The notes: generated by a model not told the origin, from the letters alone. Positions 35,074 through 43,279 are shown, numbered from the stretch's first letter. The stretch is 48,279 bases of DNA from Verrucomicrobiota bacterium (GCA_003219175.1 QHPU01000054.1:1-48279); one strand, 5' to 3'. A program made the numbers and translations.

Positions 35074-36279
35074 TCATCGCCTAATCATTGCATGATCAAG
35101 ACCCCGCGTTGCATATTCCGCCACAAAGTTGCTTCGAAATTTCTCGAAGTCTCCGTTTTCAATCGCATTGCGTGCCTCTCGCATCAGCTCGAGATAAAAA
35201 TGCAGATTGTGCAGGGTGATTAGACGCAATCCTAGAATTTCTTCGGCCTTAAGCAGATGACGGATGTAACCGCGCGCGTACTCTCGACAAGCCGGGCAGG
35301 AGCAGCCCGATTCAATCGGATTCTTGTCGCGCGCGAACTCGGCGTTTTTCAAATTCAGCGTGCCGGCGGCGGTGAAGGCAGTGCCGTTGCGCGCCAGGCG
35401 CGTCGGCAAGACGCAGTCGAACATGTCCATCCCGCGGGCGATCAGCTCGAGTAATTGCGGTGGCGTGCCCAGTCCCATGGCATAGCGGGGTTTATCCTGC
35501 GGTAAAAATGGCGCGCTCGATTCCACCGCCCGCATCATTTCCTCTTCCGGTTCGCCCACGCTGACTCCGCCGATGGCATAACCATCGAAGCCGATTTCGA
35601 CGGTAGCCATCGCACTCTGTTTCCGCAGGTCCGGGAAAGTTGCGCCCTGGACGATGCCGAAGAGAAGAGGGTTGATGGTTGATGTTTGATGGTTGATGGA
35701 CTGCACTTCCCCCATTGGGCGTTGGGCGTTGGGCGTTGGGCCTTCGAGGTTGTCTTCCCGCCATTCCGTGCAGCGTTGCGCCCACCTGATGGTCAATTCC
35801 ATGCTTCGCGCCGCATTTTCATATTCACAAGGCCACGGCGGGCACTCATCCAACACCATCGCGATATCGCTGCCGAGGGTGGCTTGAATTTCCATCGCAA
35901 TTTCCGGCGAAATAAATGCCGGCGTCCCATCAACATGATTTTGAAAATGCACGCCGTCCTCGGTGATCTTGCGCAACTTCGCCAGGGAGAAAATCTGGAA
36001 ACCGCCGCTGTCGGTCAGGATCGGGCCGTTCCAATTCATGAATTGATGTAGTCCGCCAAAATGCCGAATCACATCGAGCCCGGGCCGAACGAACAAATGA
36101 TAAGTGTTTGCCAACACGATTTGGGTGTTGAATTCACGCAACTCGCGCGAGCTGACGGCCTTGACCGTTCCCTGCGTTCCCACCGGCATGAAGGCAGGGG
36201 TCTCAACCACGCCATGAGCAGTTTTGAGCCGCCCGGAGCGCGCTATTCTGTTTTTATCCGTCGCTCTTAGCTCAAACAT
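35074..36279 (-). CDS. tgt: tRNA-guanine transglycosylase
   Basis: Queuine/preQ1 tRNA-ribosyltransferase, 401 residues from the ATG at 36279 (an open frame reaches 36396 but adds non-homologous sequence). Motifs: TPAFMPVGTQGTVKAV, ILTDSGGFQIFSL with the general acid/base Asp, GIVQGATFPDLR, GYAIGGVSVGE and the nucleophile Asp in MFDCVLPTRLARNG. Zinc ligands are in GCSCPACREY and a downstream His. It exchanges guanine-34 of GUN-anticodon tRNAs for preQ1, the product of QueF/QueC encoded at 19263-20440. Odd feature: about 26 extra residues (EGPTPNAQRPMGEVQS...) are encoded by two heptanucleotide tandem repeats at 35671-35740. Confidence 0.94.
   Translation of the reverse strand: MFELRATDKNRIARSGRLKTAHGVVETPAFMPVGTQGTVKAVSSRELREFNTQIVLANTYHLFVRPGLDVIRHFGGLHQFMNWNGPILTDSGGFQIFSLAKLRKITEDGVHFQNHVDGTPAFISPEIAMEIQATLGSDIAMVLDECPPWPCEYENAARSMELTIRWAQRCTEWREDNLEGPTPNAQRPMGEVQSINHQTSTINPLLFGIVQGATFPDLRKQSAMATVEIGFDGYAIGGVSVGEPEEEMMRAVESSAPFLPQDKPRYAMGLGTPPQLLELIARGMDMFDCVLPTRLARNGTAFTAAGTLNLKNAEFARDKNPIESGCSCPACREYARGYIRHLLKAEEILGLRLITLHNLHFYLELMREARNAIENGDFEKFRSNFVAEYATRGLDHAMIRR
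35671..35740. repeat. Two heptanucleotide tandem repeats inside tgt
   Basis: Four units of a 7-mer (GTTGATG, GTTGATG, TTTGATG, GTTGATG) occupy 35671-35698. After 14 bases, four units of another (CATTGGG, CGTTGGG, CGTTGGG, CGTTGGG) occupy 35713-35740. Each array is 28 bases, so a change of one unit would shift the reading frame. Both are read as coding sequence in tgt. Confidence 0.9.
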
Positions 36280-36540
36280 TGGCCGAACCTTGGAAATGAT
36301 CGCACAACCCGCAAGCAATGAATCCTTCTGATCGGGGGCGGGTTGACCGCGCCGAGTTTGCGATTGGGGGTGTAATGGCTCTCGCGTTCCTCGCAACGAT
36401 CAGGCAGCGCCTTGCTTCTCCTCTCGATTCAACCATTGATTCCGAATTCTGAATAGATACGATTGTCCGGCCGGAAGCCGGGAACCATCAATGAAACCAC
36501 CTGGAAGTTCTCACTTCGGAAATCGTTCTCGCCACCGCGC

Positions 36541-38229
36541 GTGATACTGCTTTTACGCTGGGTGACACATAAACCTCGTTTCGATCTCGTGCTTGCGCTG
36601 GCGCTGCTTCTGGCAGTTCTCTTTTGTTTGCACGGAATTCGTTGGGGTCGCGTCGAATGCTGGAACCGCGACCAGATGGCATTGCGGGCCCTGGCTGGAC
36701 TTCGCCCCGGCGACTACAGCAAGCCGCCATTTCACACTTACTTGAATCATCTGCTGATAATAGAGCCGATCAAGCTGCCGCTGCGAATTGCGCATGTTCC
36801 GCGGGAGAGGCAAAATCAGGTCAACGGCACGGTTCTTCTGGGCTCGAGGTTGCTCACGCTCGCGCTTTACCTTGGAACCATTCTCTTTGCTTACGCGATT
36901 AGCTTGCGCTGTTATGGCCAGGTTGCAGCCCAAATCATTGCCTTGCTCTTCGCGACCAGCGCCGGTTTCGTCGCCTTCGCTCATTTCTTAACGGTCGATT
37001 TGCCGGTGCTCTTTTGGATGATGGCGGCGTTTTTCTTCGGAACCCAAGTCGTTTTTCGAGGCAAAACTTTCGATTATGTTTGCTGCGGATATCTCACCGG
37101 CATCGCAACCGCAACAAAATACAACGGGCTCGCCGTTGGTCTGGTCCTGGTTGTTGCTCACGTGCTTGCCTCGAAGCATTCAGGCTGGCAAAAACTAGTT
37201 TTTAGCCGGCAGCTTTTTCTCGGATTGCTGATGGTCCCGATCGGATTCATCGCCGGCAATCCTTATGGTGTCCTTCGCGATTGGAATCGTTTCCGCACTG
37301 ATTTCCTTTTCAATTACATCGTGACGCCGCGTTACGAAGGCCAGCCGGACCGCGTTAATTACGTTGGTTTTCTTCAGCAAATTCCAGAAATCATCGGCTT
37401 CCCGGGCGTCATCGCCGTCGTTCTCTGCATTCTGATTGCGATTATCGTGGTTCTGGGAAGGCGTGATCTGAATGACCCAGCGACTCGCGGCTTCATTCTC
37501 GCCGGTGCAGTTTTCCTCTTTTACTTCCTAAAGATGGGAGCATTCCCTCGTCAGCCGGTACGTTTTGTTCTGCCCGCCGTTCCATTTCTTTTGCTAGCGA
37601 TGGGGCCGGCCTTGCCAAAGGCCGCGTTCAAGAAATGGCCATGGCTTCTGCTGGGGCTGGTGTTGATCTACAACTGCATCTGTGCTTGGACGGTTGGCCA
37701 AAGATTCAACAATGATCCCCGCCTCCCGGCACAACTTTGGCTTTTGCAAAATGTCAGACCAGGCAACGTGATCGAATCAAGTCCGGGCAGTCCGCATTGG
37801 TCGCTGCTGCCGGAATTAGGCGCAAAAGAAGTTGAGGTTAATCAGCCCGATTGGGAACATGCTCTGGGTGCCGCTGTAATCGACCTCCGGATGCCTGTCT
37901 TAACGGGCCGGGCCGACCTGTTCCGCCACATTTTCCCTAACGAGAAATGGGTAGGGAAATTCGCAGCCGAACGTGAGAGCGATTCCGGCGCCTGGGCCTA
38001 CCAGGAGGAGGAGTTAAGCCGGCGCCATCCCGACTTTGTTACATTGTATTCGTCTGACCTGTTCTCGCCCAACCAGGCTCTGCGCAAATACTACAACGAC
38101 CTTCTGGCCCATCGAGATCCCTATGAAATCGCCTTCAACGGCCAATCGCCTGCAGTTTCCCCGTGGATTTACCCACGCTCAATTGACTTTCTTGCCGGGC
38201 GTATGGTTATCTTCCGACGGAAAGGTTGA
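36541..38229 (+). CDS. GT39-like membrane glycosyltransferase
   Basis: A polytopic protein of about 562 residues. The start is uncertain: GTG codons at 36541 and 36562 and a TTG at 36463 are in frame, with no clear ribosome-binding site. The first loop RVECWNRDQMALRALAGL contains the acidic residue expected of GT-C enzymes, followed by GDYSKPPFHTYLNHLLI. About ten helices form the core; later come FPRQPVRFVLPAVPFLLLAM and a soluble C-terminal domain of about 160 residues. It likely moves a sugar from a polyprenyl-phosphate donor. It is similar in plan, but not in sequence, to the glycosyltransferase at 33384. Divergent from tgt. Confidence 0.75.
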   Translation: MILLLRWVTHKPRFDLVLALALLLAVLFCLHGIRWGRVECWNRDQMALRALAGLRPGDYSKPPFHTYLNHLLIIEPIKLPLRIAHVPRERQNQVNGTVLLGSRLLTLALYLGTILFAYAISLRCYGQVAAQIIALLFATSAGFVAFAHFLTVDLPVLFWMMAAFFFGTQVVFRGKTFDYVCCGYLTGIATATKYNGLAVGLVLVVAHVLASKHSGWQKLVFSRQLFLGLLMVPIGFIAGNPYGVLRDWNRFRTDFLFNYIVTPRYEGQPDRVNYVGFLQQIPEIIGFPGVIAVVLCILIAIIVVLGRRDLNDPATRGFILAGAVFLFYFLKMGAFPRQPVRFVLPAVPFLLLAMGPALPKAAFKKWPWLLLGLVLIYNCICAWTVGQRFNNDPRLPAQLWLLQNVRPGNVIESSPGSPHWSLLPELGAKEVEVNQPDWEHALGAAVIDLRMPVLTGRADLFRHIFPNEKWVGKFAAERESDSGAWAYQEEELSRRHPDFVTLYSSDLFSPNQALRKYYNDLLAHRDPYEIAFNGQSPAVSPWIYPRSIDFLAGRMVIFRRKG

Positions 38230-38266
38230 GCGTCCACGGACCTGTGATGTGGAAAATATCGTGTCG

Positions 38267-38662
38267 CTACCCAGCACACGAATACGGGGACGCAAGCATC
38301 CACACCGTGATCGCGCAGGCAATCAGACAAAAATCTTTCACTAGCGCACCGTAGGGATCGGTCAGCATGGAGGGATTTCCACTCGCAACCAGCATAATCA
38401 GGATCAACATCCACGCGGTTGCGACAAGCACCGCAACTCGTTCAGCAATCCCGATGATCAGCCAGACGCCAACCAACATCTGTGCCACTCCGAGAATTTG
38501 CAGCGTCAGTTCCGGCGTTCGCAACATTAGGTGAGAGGTTCGCACAAGCGCGATTTCGTCCGTGCGCAGAAACAAAATCTTTGGCACGAGTCCTTCGTAA
38601 AACCAGACAAGCCCGAGCGCGATGCGGGAGATGAGTTTGATGGCGTGTAATTTTGTAATCAT
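38267..38662 (-). CDS. DoxX-like small membrane protein
   Basis: A 131-residue protein with four hydrophobic helices, in the DoxX-like family. The start LISRIALGLVWFYEGLVPKIL is the typical first helix, and GVAQMLVGVWLIIGIAERVAV the second or third. DoxX-like proteins are inner-membrane components, some tied to quinone or thiol redox chemistry, but this subgroup has no known reaction. It is the last gene of a seven-gene run; its ATG overlaps the stop of the DUF2071 gene by 4 bases (38659-38662). Confidence 0.82.
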   Translation of the reverse strand: MITKLHAIKLISRIALGLVWFYEGLVPKILFLRTDEIALVRTSHLMLRTPELTLQILGVAQMLVGVWLIIGIAERVAVLVATAWMLILIMLVASGNPSMLTDPYGALVKDFCLIACAITVWMLASPYSCAG

Positions 38663-39453
38663 AAAGTGGATTCATGGATATCGCGGATCCTATGCGGCCA
38701 ACCCATCCAGACATTCACCCCCGGGGAAAAATTCGCTCCGACGAAACCCGCCTCCCGCCACCACGCTTCAGTGGCGCGGATTAAATCGTCGGTCACGATT
38801 TCAACTTTCGCCGCAACTTGCTGCCATGGCTCGTGCCAGATGCGAAAGAAACGGCGGCGGTTGCCGGATTGTGTGAACGCGGTATAACGCTCGAGCAAAA
38901 ATTCATCGAGCGTTTCTGGCGCGCAGCTTGCGAGCTCATTTGTCAACGTCGCGCAATAACGGAATGAGCCGTCATTGGTTTCCACGCGGCCGCAACACTC
39001 ATGCTCGAAATCATTTCGGTATTCGATTTTGCCAAACTGATACGGCAATCCGAAACTCCATGGCCCGAGCCACGCTGCTATCTGGTTCGAAAGCCATTCG
39101 CGCATGAAATAAATTGCCGCTTCGCCCTGGTGTCTGACGTAAGTGCGAACGTTCAGGAAATGATGGGTCGCGATTGGTTTGAACAACAGCGCGCCCAATG
39201 TTCCACCAAGCCACGGCCGCATCCCGCACATCGTGAAAGCCACGAGACTGACAAATGCGCGGCCATGGTAAAGATCCAGTGGGTAGGGAATACAGCGCTG
39301 TAATTCGGCCGGCTCGATTTCGTAATGAATGAATAGAACGTTGTCCCAGTTTGCGCAGAAGAGTGGCTCGCCACGCCGGGACAACAAGCGTTCCTTGGCG
39401 GCTCCCGGGTCGTTGAAAATAGGCGCTTCCTGGAGCGGCGGCGCTGTGGTCAT
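38659..39453 (-). CDS. DUF2071 (YqjF-like) protein
   Basis: A 264-residue protein from the ATG at 39453, which overlaps the previous gene's stop as ATGA; an in-frame extension to 39579 would lie wholly inside that gene and is rejected. It has the DUF2071/YqjF pattern: DNVLFIHYEIEPAELQRCIP, YHGRAFVSLVAFTMCGMRPW, LNVRTYVRHQGEAAIYFMREW and LERYTAFTQSG. This beta-rich fold is related to acetoacetate decarboxylase-like proteins; no reaction is known. No signal peptide. Member of the ATGA-linked operon 38267-43171. Confidence 0.85.
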   Translation of the reverse strand: MTTAPPLQEAPIFNDPGAAKERLLSRRGEPLFCANWDNVLFIHYEIEPAELQRCIPYPLDLYHGRAFVSLVAFTMCGMRPWLGGTLGALLFKPIATHHFLNVRTYVRHQGEAAIYFMREWLSNQIAAWLGPWSFGLPYQFGKIEYRNDFEHECCGRVETNDGSFRYCATLTNELASCAPETLDEFLLERYTAFTQSGNRRRFFRIWHEPWQQVAAKVEIVTDDLIRATEAWWREAGFVGANFSPGVNVWMGWPHRIRDIHESTL

Positions 39454-39884
39454 GCATTTCTCCAAAAGGCGGCTGCGAGATAGACGACTCCCATCGCGCC
39501 ATAGCCAAGAAACAGTGTCCAGTGAATCAGAGTTCGCGCTGCGTTTCCGCGCCAATGGCTCGAACTGTAATGCAGCCATTGCATTACCGAGCGAACGATC
39601 CAGAACATTCCGATCGCTGTTGCCAGCCAGATCGCCAGCGGATTGGCGGCGCTGGCAATGTCATGAACGAATCGCCAGGTGAGCAACGCAAAGATCGACA
39701 GGGTGATAGAAATGAAAATGACGTGGATGTAAAAAACTTCTCGAATGAGGAGCGGCGCCCGAGCGAGCTCAGCCTTCCATTTCATGATGCGGATGAGAAA
39801 CAGATTCAAAATCGCAACCGCAAACTGCGCAATTGCGGCTGTGCGTAGTGCGAGATCGAGGGCCGAATTGTTCAGGGTATTCAT
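39450..39884 (-). CDS. Small four-helix membrane protein, operon paralogue B
   Basis: A 144-residue protein with four predicted helices. It resembles the product of 40795-41190 in the same operon: the pairs FYIHVIFISITLSIFALLTW / FWVYGVFIVMVIIAFATLTF, AIGMFWIVRSVMQW / TIFWGARLFVQG, and WTLFLGYGAMGVVYLAAAF / YQIGYHALTVLFAFLVLVY line up. The two probably arose by duplication and may form a heteromer. I do not recognise a named family. Linked by ATGA overlaps to the epimerase gene before and the DUF2071 gene after. Confidence 0.8.
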   Translation of the reverse strand: MNTLNNSALDLALRTAAIAQFAVAILNLFLIRIMKWKAELARAPLLIREVFYIHVIFISITLSIFALLTWRFVHDIASAANPLAIWLATAIGMFWIVRSVMQWLHYSSSHWRGNAARTLIHWTLFLGYGAMGVVYLAAAFWRNA

Positions 39885-40798
39885 TGGTTTGGATAAATAT
39901 TCGCGAGGGCTTCGCGAAGGTTGGGAAATTCGAACTCGAAATTCTTTTCCAGGAATCGTTTCGGAACACAGCGCTGGCTAACGAGAGCTAGACTTGCTTC
40001 TGTCCCCATTAGCCAGGAGCCAGTGCGGGCGGCAAATTCCGGGACGGGCGGGCTCCAGGGCCGATGTAATGCGTGACGTAATTCATGCATCAATTCCGCA
40101 TTCGTCACCGGATTCGGCGCGGTCGCGTTAAAAACACCCGTGAGTTGTTCCTGGTCGATCGCCTGCAAAATCATGCGCGATAGGTCGGCAATATGAATCC
40201 AACTTATGTATTGGCGGCCGTTACCAATTTGCCCGCCGAGAAACCACCGGGTCAGTCTGCTCAGAACATGGAGGAAACCGCCGGTCCGACCAAGGACAAC
40301 GCCCAGTCGCAATAAGACTTTGCGCGTATTCGGCGAATCAACAGAATCGAATGCCGCTTCCCATTTCTTACAGACCTCGCTGACGAAATCATCGCCGGGT
40401 GCGGTAGTCTCATCACAAATGCGTTCGCCTTTGTCGCCGTAGATTCCGACGCCGGCAAGTTGCACGAACACTTTCGGGGGTTGGACACATCGGGGGATCG
40501 CCTCGCCGAGGATGCGGACGGAATCTACGCGCGAATCGACGATCTCGCGCCGGTGTTCAGGCGTGTGCCGGGTGTTGATGCTACGTCCGGTTAAATTCAC
40601 TAGCCCGCGTGCGCCATTCACAAATTGCGTCCACTCGCCGAGCGTTTTGCCGTCCCAATGCGCTTCGCGAATGCTGCCGTGATGATCCGATTTATCGCGT
40701 GTGAGGACGACAACCTCGTAGTTTTTCGAAACCAGAAATGGCGAGAGTGATTGTCCGATAAAGCCGCTGCCGCCGGCCAGGATGATTCGTGGTTTCAT
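39881..40798 (-). CDS. TIGR01777-family NAD(P)-dependent epimerase-like protein (SDR)
   Basis: A 305-residue extended short-chain dehydrogenase. The nucleotide-binding GGSGFIG is at residues 9-15, and the family signature follows: HWDGKTLGEWTQFVNGARGLVNLTGRSI, where the NLTG segment marks TIGR01777. VQLAGVGIYGDKGERICDE carries the catalytic Tyr. The C-terminal DUF1731 part has PVPEFAARTGSWLMGTEASL and ends near NLREAL. Relatives were once called cell-division inhibitors because of the SulA label, without support. The substrate is unknown. Middle gene of the seven-gene operon, flanked by the two small membrane paralogues. Confidence 0.88.
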   Translation of the reverse strand: MKPRIILAGGSGFIGQSLSPFLVSKNYEVVVLTRDKSDHHGSIREAHWDGKTLGEWTQFVNGARGLVNLTGRSINTRHTPEHRREIVDSRVDSVRILGEAIPRCVQPPKVFVQLAGVGIYGDKGERICDETTAPGDDFVSEVCKKWEAAFDSVDSPNTRKVLLRLGVVLGRTGGFLHVLSRLTRWFLGGQIGNGRQYISWIHIADLSRMILQAIDQEQLTGVFNATAPNPVTNAELMHELRHALHRPWSPPVPEFAARTGSWLMGTEASLALVSQRCVPKRFLEKNFEFEFPNLREALANIYPNQ

Positions 40799-41190
40799 AA
40801 CGCTGCCTTTCCGTAGACGAGGACTAAAAACGCGAAGAGAACAGTCAGTGCATGATAACCGATCTGGTAAATCCAGTTCGTTAGAAACGGTCGTGGATCA
40901 AAGATGGCGCCTTGCACGAACAATCGTGCGCCCCAGAAAATCGTGATAAAAGCACAAAGGGAACGCGCGACGGGTTCGCGCGCGGCCATCGCATCGGCGT
41001 GGCGGAAGGTGAGAGTGGCGAACGCGATGATCACCATGACAATGAACACGCCGTAAACCCAGAAGAGCTTCCGCAGGAATGGATGGAGGACCGCCAGATT
41101 TTTTCGCCAATCCAAAACCCGCGGAGTCAACGCGCTCGCGATCAGGATTAATAATTGCACTGCAGCAGCGAGTTGAAGAAGTAGTTTCAT
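40795..41190 (-). CDS. Small four-helix membrane protein, operon paralogue A
   Basis: A 131-residue membrane protein with four hydrophobic segments, starting MKLLLQLAAAVQLLILIASA. It is similar in length, helix spacing and several aligned positions to the product of 39450-39884 (see there). No charged catalytic motif stands out. It joins the DCC-MBOAT gene upstream and the epimerase gene downstream by ATGA overlaps, so its amount is probably set by theirs. Function unknown; a membrane partner for the operon's enzymes is an inference. Confidence 0.8.
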   Translation of the reverse strand: MKLLLQLAAAVQLLILIASALTPRVLDWRKNLAVLHPFLRKLFWVYGVFIVMVIIAFATLTFRHADAMAAREPVARSLCAFITIFWGARLFVQGAIFDPRPFLTNWIYQIGYHALTVLFAFLVLVYGKAAL

Positions 41191-42677
41191 AAGGCCCCAA
41201 TCTCTTTTATGAAGGGCAGAATGACGTTGTGAACGAACGGCGGATGGAAAAGCCAGAATGCGGGGACGCCGGTGATTGAGATAGTGAAGATGCGGCTTCG
41301 AATCTGCGGAAAGGCTCGCTCCAACAAAATTCCGACGCCTTGCAATAAGAAATAGGCAGTCGGCAGTCCGTAACCAGCTCCGGCTGGCAATGAGATTACC
41401 AGCTCATGGATTAAACCCGAGACAAGAAACGCCGTGAGGGTTGCGATCCCTGCTCCAAAATGGAGGGTCGAGCTCCCGCGAGACCTGCGTGCGGTGTCGC
41501 ACGAACTCCGTCCCCCAAGGCGCCGCGTAATCGGCCGAGAAACAAATTCAAACGCGAGCCGGTTAAATGCCGAATTCCAGCGGCGTCCCCAAAATTCGCT
41601 GACTGTCTTCGAACGCAACGGCGCATTCATGATCGGTTCCGTATCTATTCCTGCTTTGCGCCATCCAATCGCGAGAAGCTGAAACAGCCCGAAATGCAAG
41701 ATGAGAATCATACCGATCATTCCAATCCAGCCGGCGATTAGCGGCTGTTGCGCGAAGGGCGCAGCGCCAAACAAAAGAACTCCTCCGAGGAAAGCCTTCG
41801 CCATGGGAACTACGAGCTTCCGTTTATCTCTCGACTTTTCCCAATCGAAGACTTGACGGCTTAAAGCCGTCGAGTTTTGGCGCGGGCGAGTCAGGAATTT
41901 TTCCGCGTCCATGCCCGGCCAGGCGAAGAAATAGCCGAGTGTGGGAGCCAACTTGAGATGTGAGTTTGGTTTTTGGGCGCGCCAGGCAGTAAGCCATTTG
42001 CAGCCAAAGAAAATTGCCCCGGCCATCAGCCACATGAACTGCCAAGGTGCGAGACGATCTCGTAAAGGAAGAACCGAGATCGGTAACGCGATTAGCGCGA
42101 TCCATGCAGGGAATATTTCAAGGAACGGCTCTCTCCAGCCTGCCATTTCGTTAATTCGGCGGATTGGACGCCGCCGCTTCTGGAGATCGCATGCAATATG
42201 ATGGCAGCCTCGATGAGCGGCGACCCAGCGATAACCTCGATTGAGAACCGGGTGTATTCCGGGAAATTGCGCGAGTAGGACAAAGGGCCAGGCCCACCAA
42301 ATCTGTCGCGCCAGAAAGATTACCGCATCCGCGCCGGCGATGTCCTGGTTCTCATTCGTCAAAACATGCATTTCTTCGAGTGGGACACCGGGCTCGAGGC
42401 CGAGCTGCTGCATCACCCATTTTGTTTGCAGGGGGAGAAAGAGAAATCCGCGAGAGCGAAATATTCGATCGAACCGTCTGGCTGAAGCGGTGCAGGACGG
42501 GCAATCGCCATCATAAAGAATCCAGCCGCGAAACGGAGACGCGCTTTCACGATGCTTTGGTCGCGGAAGGGCAGGAGGCGGGCATCTCGGTGGCCTTCTG
42601 GCGTGGCGCCTTGGCGGGGATTCGCTAATATCAGTCTTTTCTGTCAACTCAGAATTCATTGCCAAATTTTTTGTCAT
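41187..42677 (-). CDS. DCC thiol-redox domain fused to an MBOAT-type acyltransferase
   Basis: A 496-residue fusion. A Pro/Arg-rich N-terminus (1-50; MNSELTEKTD at residue 7 is a possible start) precedes a DCC/DUF393 domain (about 50-165) with the redox motif YDGDCPSCTASARRFDRIF. From about 185 the protein is membrane-embedded. Near the end it shows wax synthase/MBOAT_2 hallmarks: VSEFWGRRWNSAFNRLA and FLVSGLIHELVISLPAGAGY, whose His is the MBOAT active-site histidine. The likely reaction is acyl transfer to an alcohol or lipid in the inner membrane, with the DCC part giving redox control; substrates are unknown. About 20 residues near 390-412 (GRSSCDTARRSRGSS) are coded by a palindromic repeat inserted in frame at 41461-41515. 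The start overlaps the regulator stop by ATGA. Confidence 0.85.
   Translation of the reverse strand: MTKNLAMNSELTEKTDISESPPRRHARRPPRCPPPALPRPKHRESASPFRGWILYDGDCPSCTASARRFDRIFRSRGFLFLPLQTKWVMQQLGLEPGVPLEEMHVLTNENQDIAGADAVIFLARQIWWAWPFVLLAQFPGIHPVLNRGYRWVAAHRGCHHIACDLQKRRRPIRRINEMAGWREPFLEIFPAWIALIALPISVLPLRDRLAPWQFMWLMAGAIFFGCKWLTAWRAQKPNSHLKLAPTLGYFFAWPGMDAEKFLTRPRQNSTALSRQVFDWEKSRDKRKLVVPMAKAFLGGVLLFGAAPFAQQPLIAGWIGMIGMILILHFGLFQLLAIGWRKAGIDTEPIMNAPLRSKTVSEFWGRRWNSAFNRLAFEFVSRPITRRLGGRSSCDTARRSRGSSTLHFGAGIATLTAFLVSGLIHELVISLPAGAGYGLPTAYFLLQGVGILLERAFPQIRSRIFTISITGVPAFWLFHPPFVHNVILPFIKEIGAL
41461..41515. repeat. Palindromic element inserted in frame in the DCC-MBOAT gene
   Basis: A 55-base GC-rich element beginning TGGAGGGTCGAGCTCCCGCG and containing a perfect hairpin GTGCG-GTGT-CGCAC (41489-41502). 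A similar start (TTGGAGGGCGGAGCTC) is seen in the intergenic region near 33239. It adds a low-complexity peptide between the MBOAT motifs EFWGRRW and SGLIHEL. Confidence 0.6.
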
Positions 42678-43171
42678 AGTTTTGTCAATCCCAGGAGCCG
42701 CAAGGTTTTATCCCCCGTCTTCGCCAGTTTGAACAACGCCGTCGTCGGCAGTCTCTCCAATTGCAGGTAGGCGGTTTCGGCCAGCTCGAAGAATTGCAAT
42801 AGATCGGTCAGCCGTTCCCGGGTGTAACGGTCGGCTAACTTTGGTTTGTCCGCCGCCGCGATGCATTCGTGTAGGACCTGCAGGGTGGGATCGATCTCCC
42901 TTTTCTTTCGTTCCCTGGTAATGACGCGAAACATCGCGAAGACGTCTTTCATCGACTCGAAATGGTCACGCCGGTCGCCCAGGACATGGACGACGCGAAC
43001 GATGCCCCAGTTTTGCAGTTCGTGGAGACTGTTGCTGACGTTGGAGCGGGCGATGCCAAGGGTGACGGCAATTTGCTCGGCTGGCAGCGGACGGGGGGAA
43101 AGGAAAAGAAGAGCGTGGATTTGGGCGACGGTGCGATTGACACCCCAGCGAAGATTGACGGCTGTGTCAAC
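42674..43171 (-). CDS. GbsR/MarR-family transcriptional regulator without a normal start codon
   Basis: On the minus strand the frame is open from a TGA near 43280 to the stop at 42674. Family-like sequence begins near VDTAVNLRWGVNRTVAQIHA (43171) with a winged helix: LPAEQIAVTLGIARSNVSNS, then LQNWGIVRVVHVLGDRRDHF. The rest is helical, down to GDKTLRLLGLTKL. It should bind DNA as a dimer and control the genes after it. The only in-frame ATG is at 42952, after the DNA-binding domain; no ATG, GTG or TTG occurs between the upstream stop and that point. So either translation uses a rare start (for example ATT) or the start was lost. It overlaps the DCC-MBOAT gene by ATGA. The upper coordinate given is where similarity begins, not a start codon. 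Confidence 0.75.
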   Translation of the reverse strand, partial: VDTAVNLRWGVNRTVAQIHALLFLSPRPLPAEQIAVTLGIARSNVSNSLHELQNWGIVRVVHVLGDRRDHFESMKDVFAMFRVITRERKKREIDPTLQVLHECIAAADKPKLADRYTRERLTDLLQFFELAETAYLQLERLPTTALFKLAKTGDKTLRLLGLTKL

Positions 43172-43279
43172 AGAAAAAGAGTCGTTTCTTTGTAGCCAAG
43201 AATGAGCCTCAGATGATCGCGAGACGCGTGCGCCGTCCGGCGTCCTCTGTGATCGAACGCTGGGAATTGAAACAAAATC

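Noticed and set aside
35671-35740. A possible CRISPR array in the tandem repeats
   Set aside because: Units are 7 bases long, adjacent and without spacers; no cas gene is in the window.
42949-43275. A 108-codon frame over the regulator region on the same strand
   Set aside because: It is an alternative frame of the winged-helix domain; its second half is Ser/Pro-rich nonsense. It may show where a lost start lay, but is not a gene.
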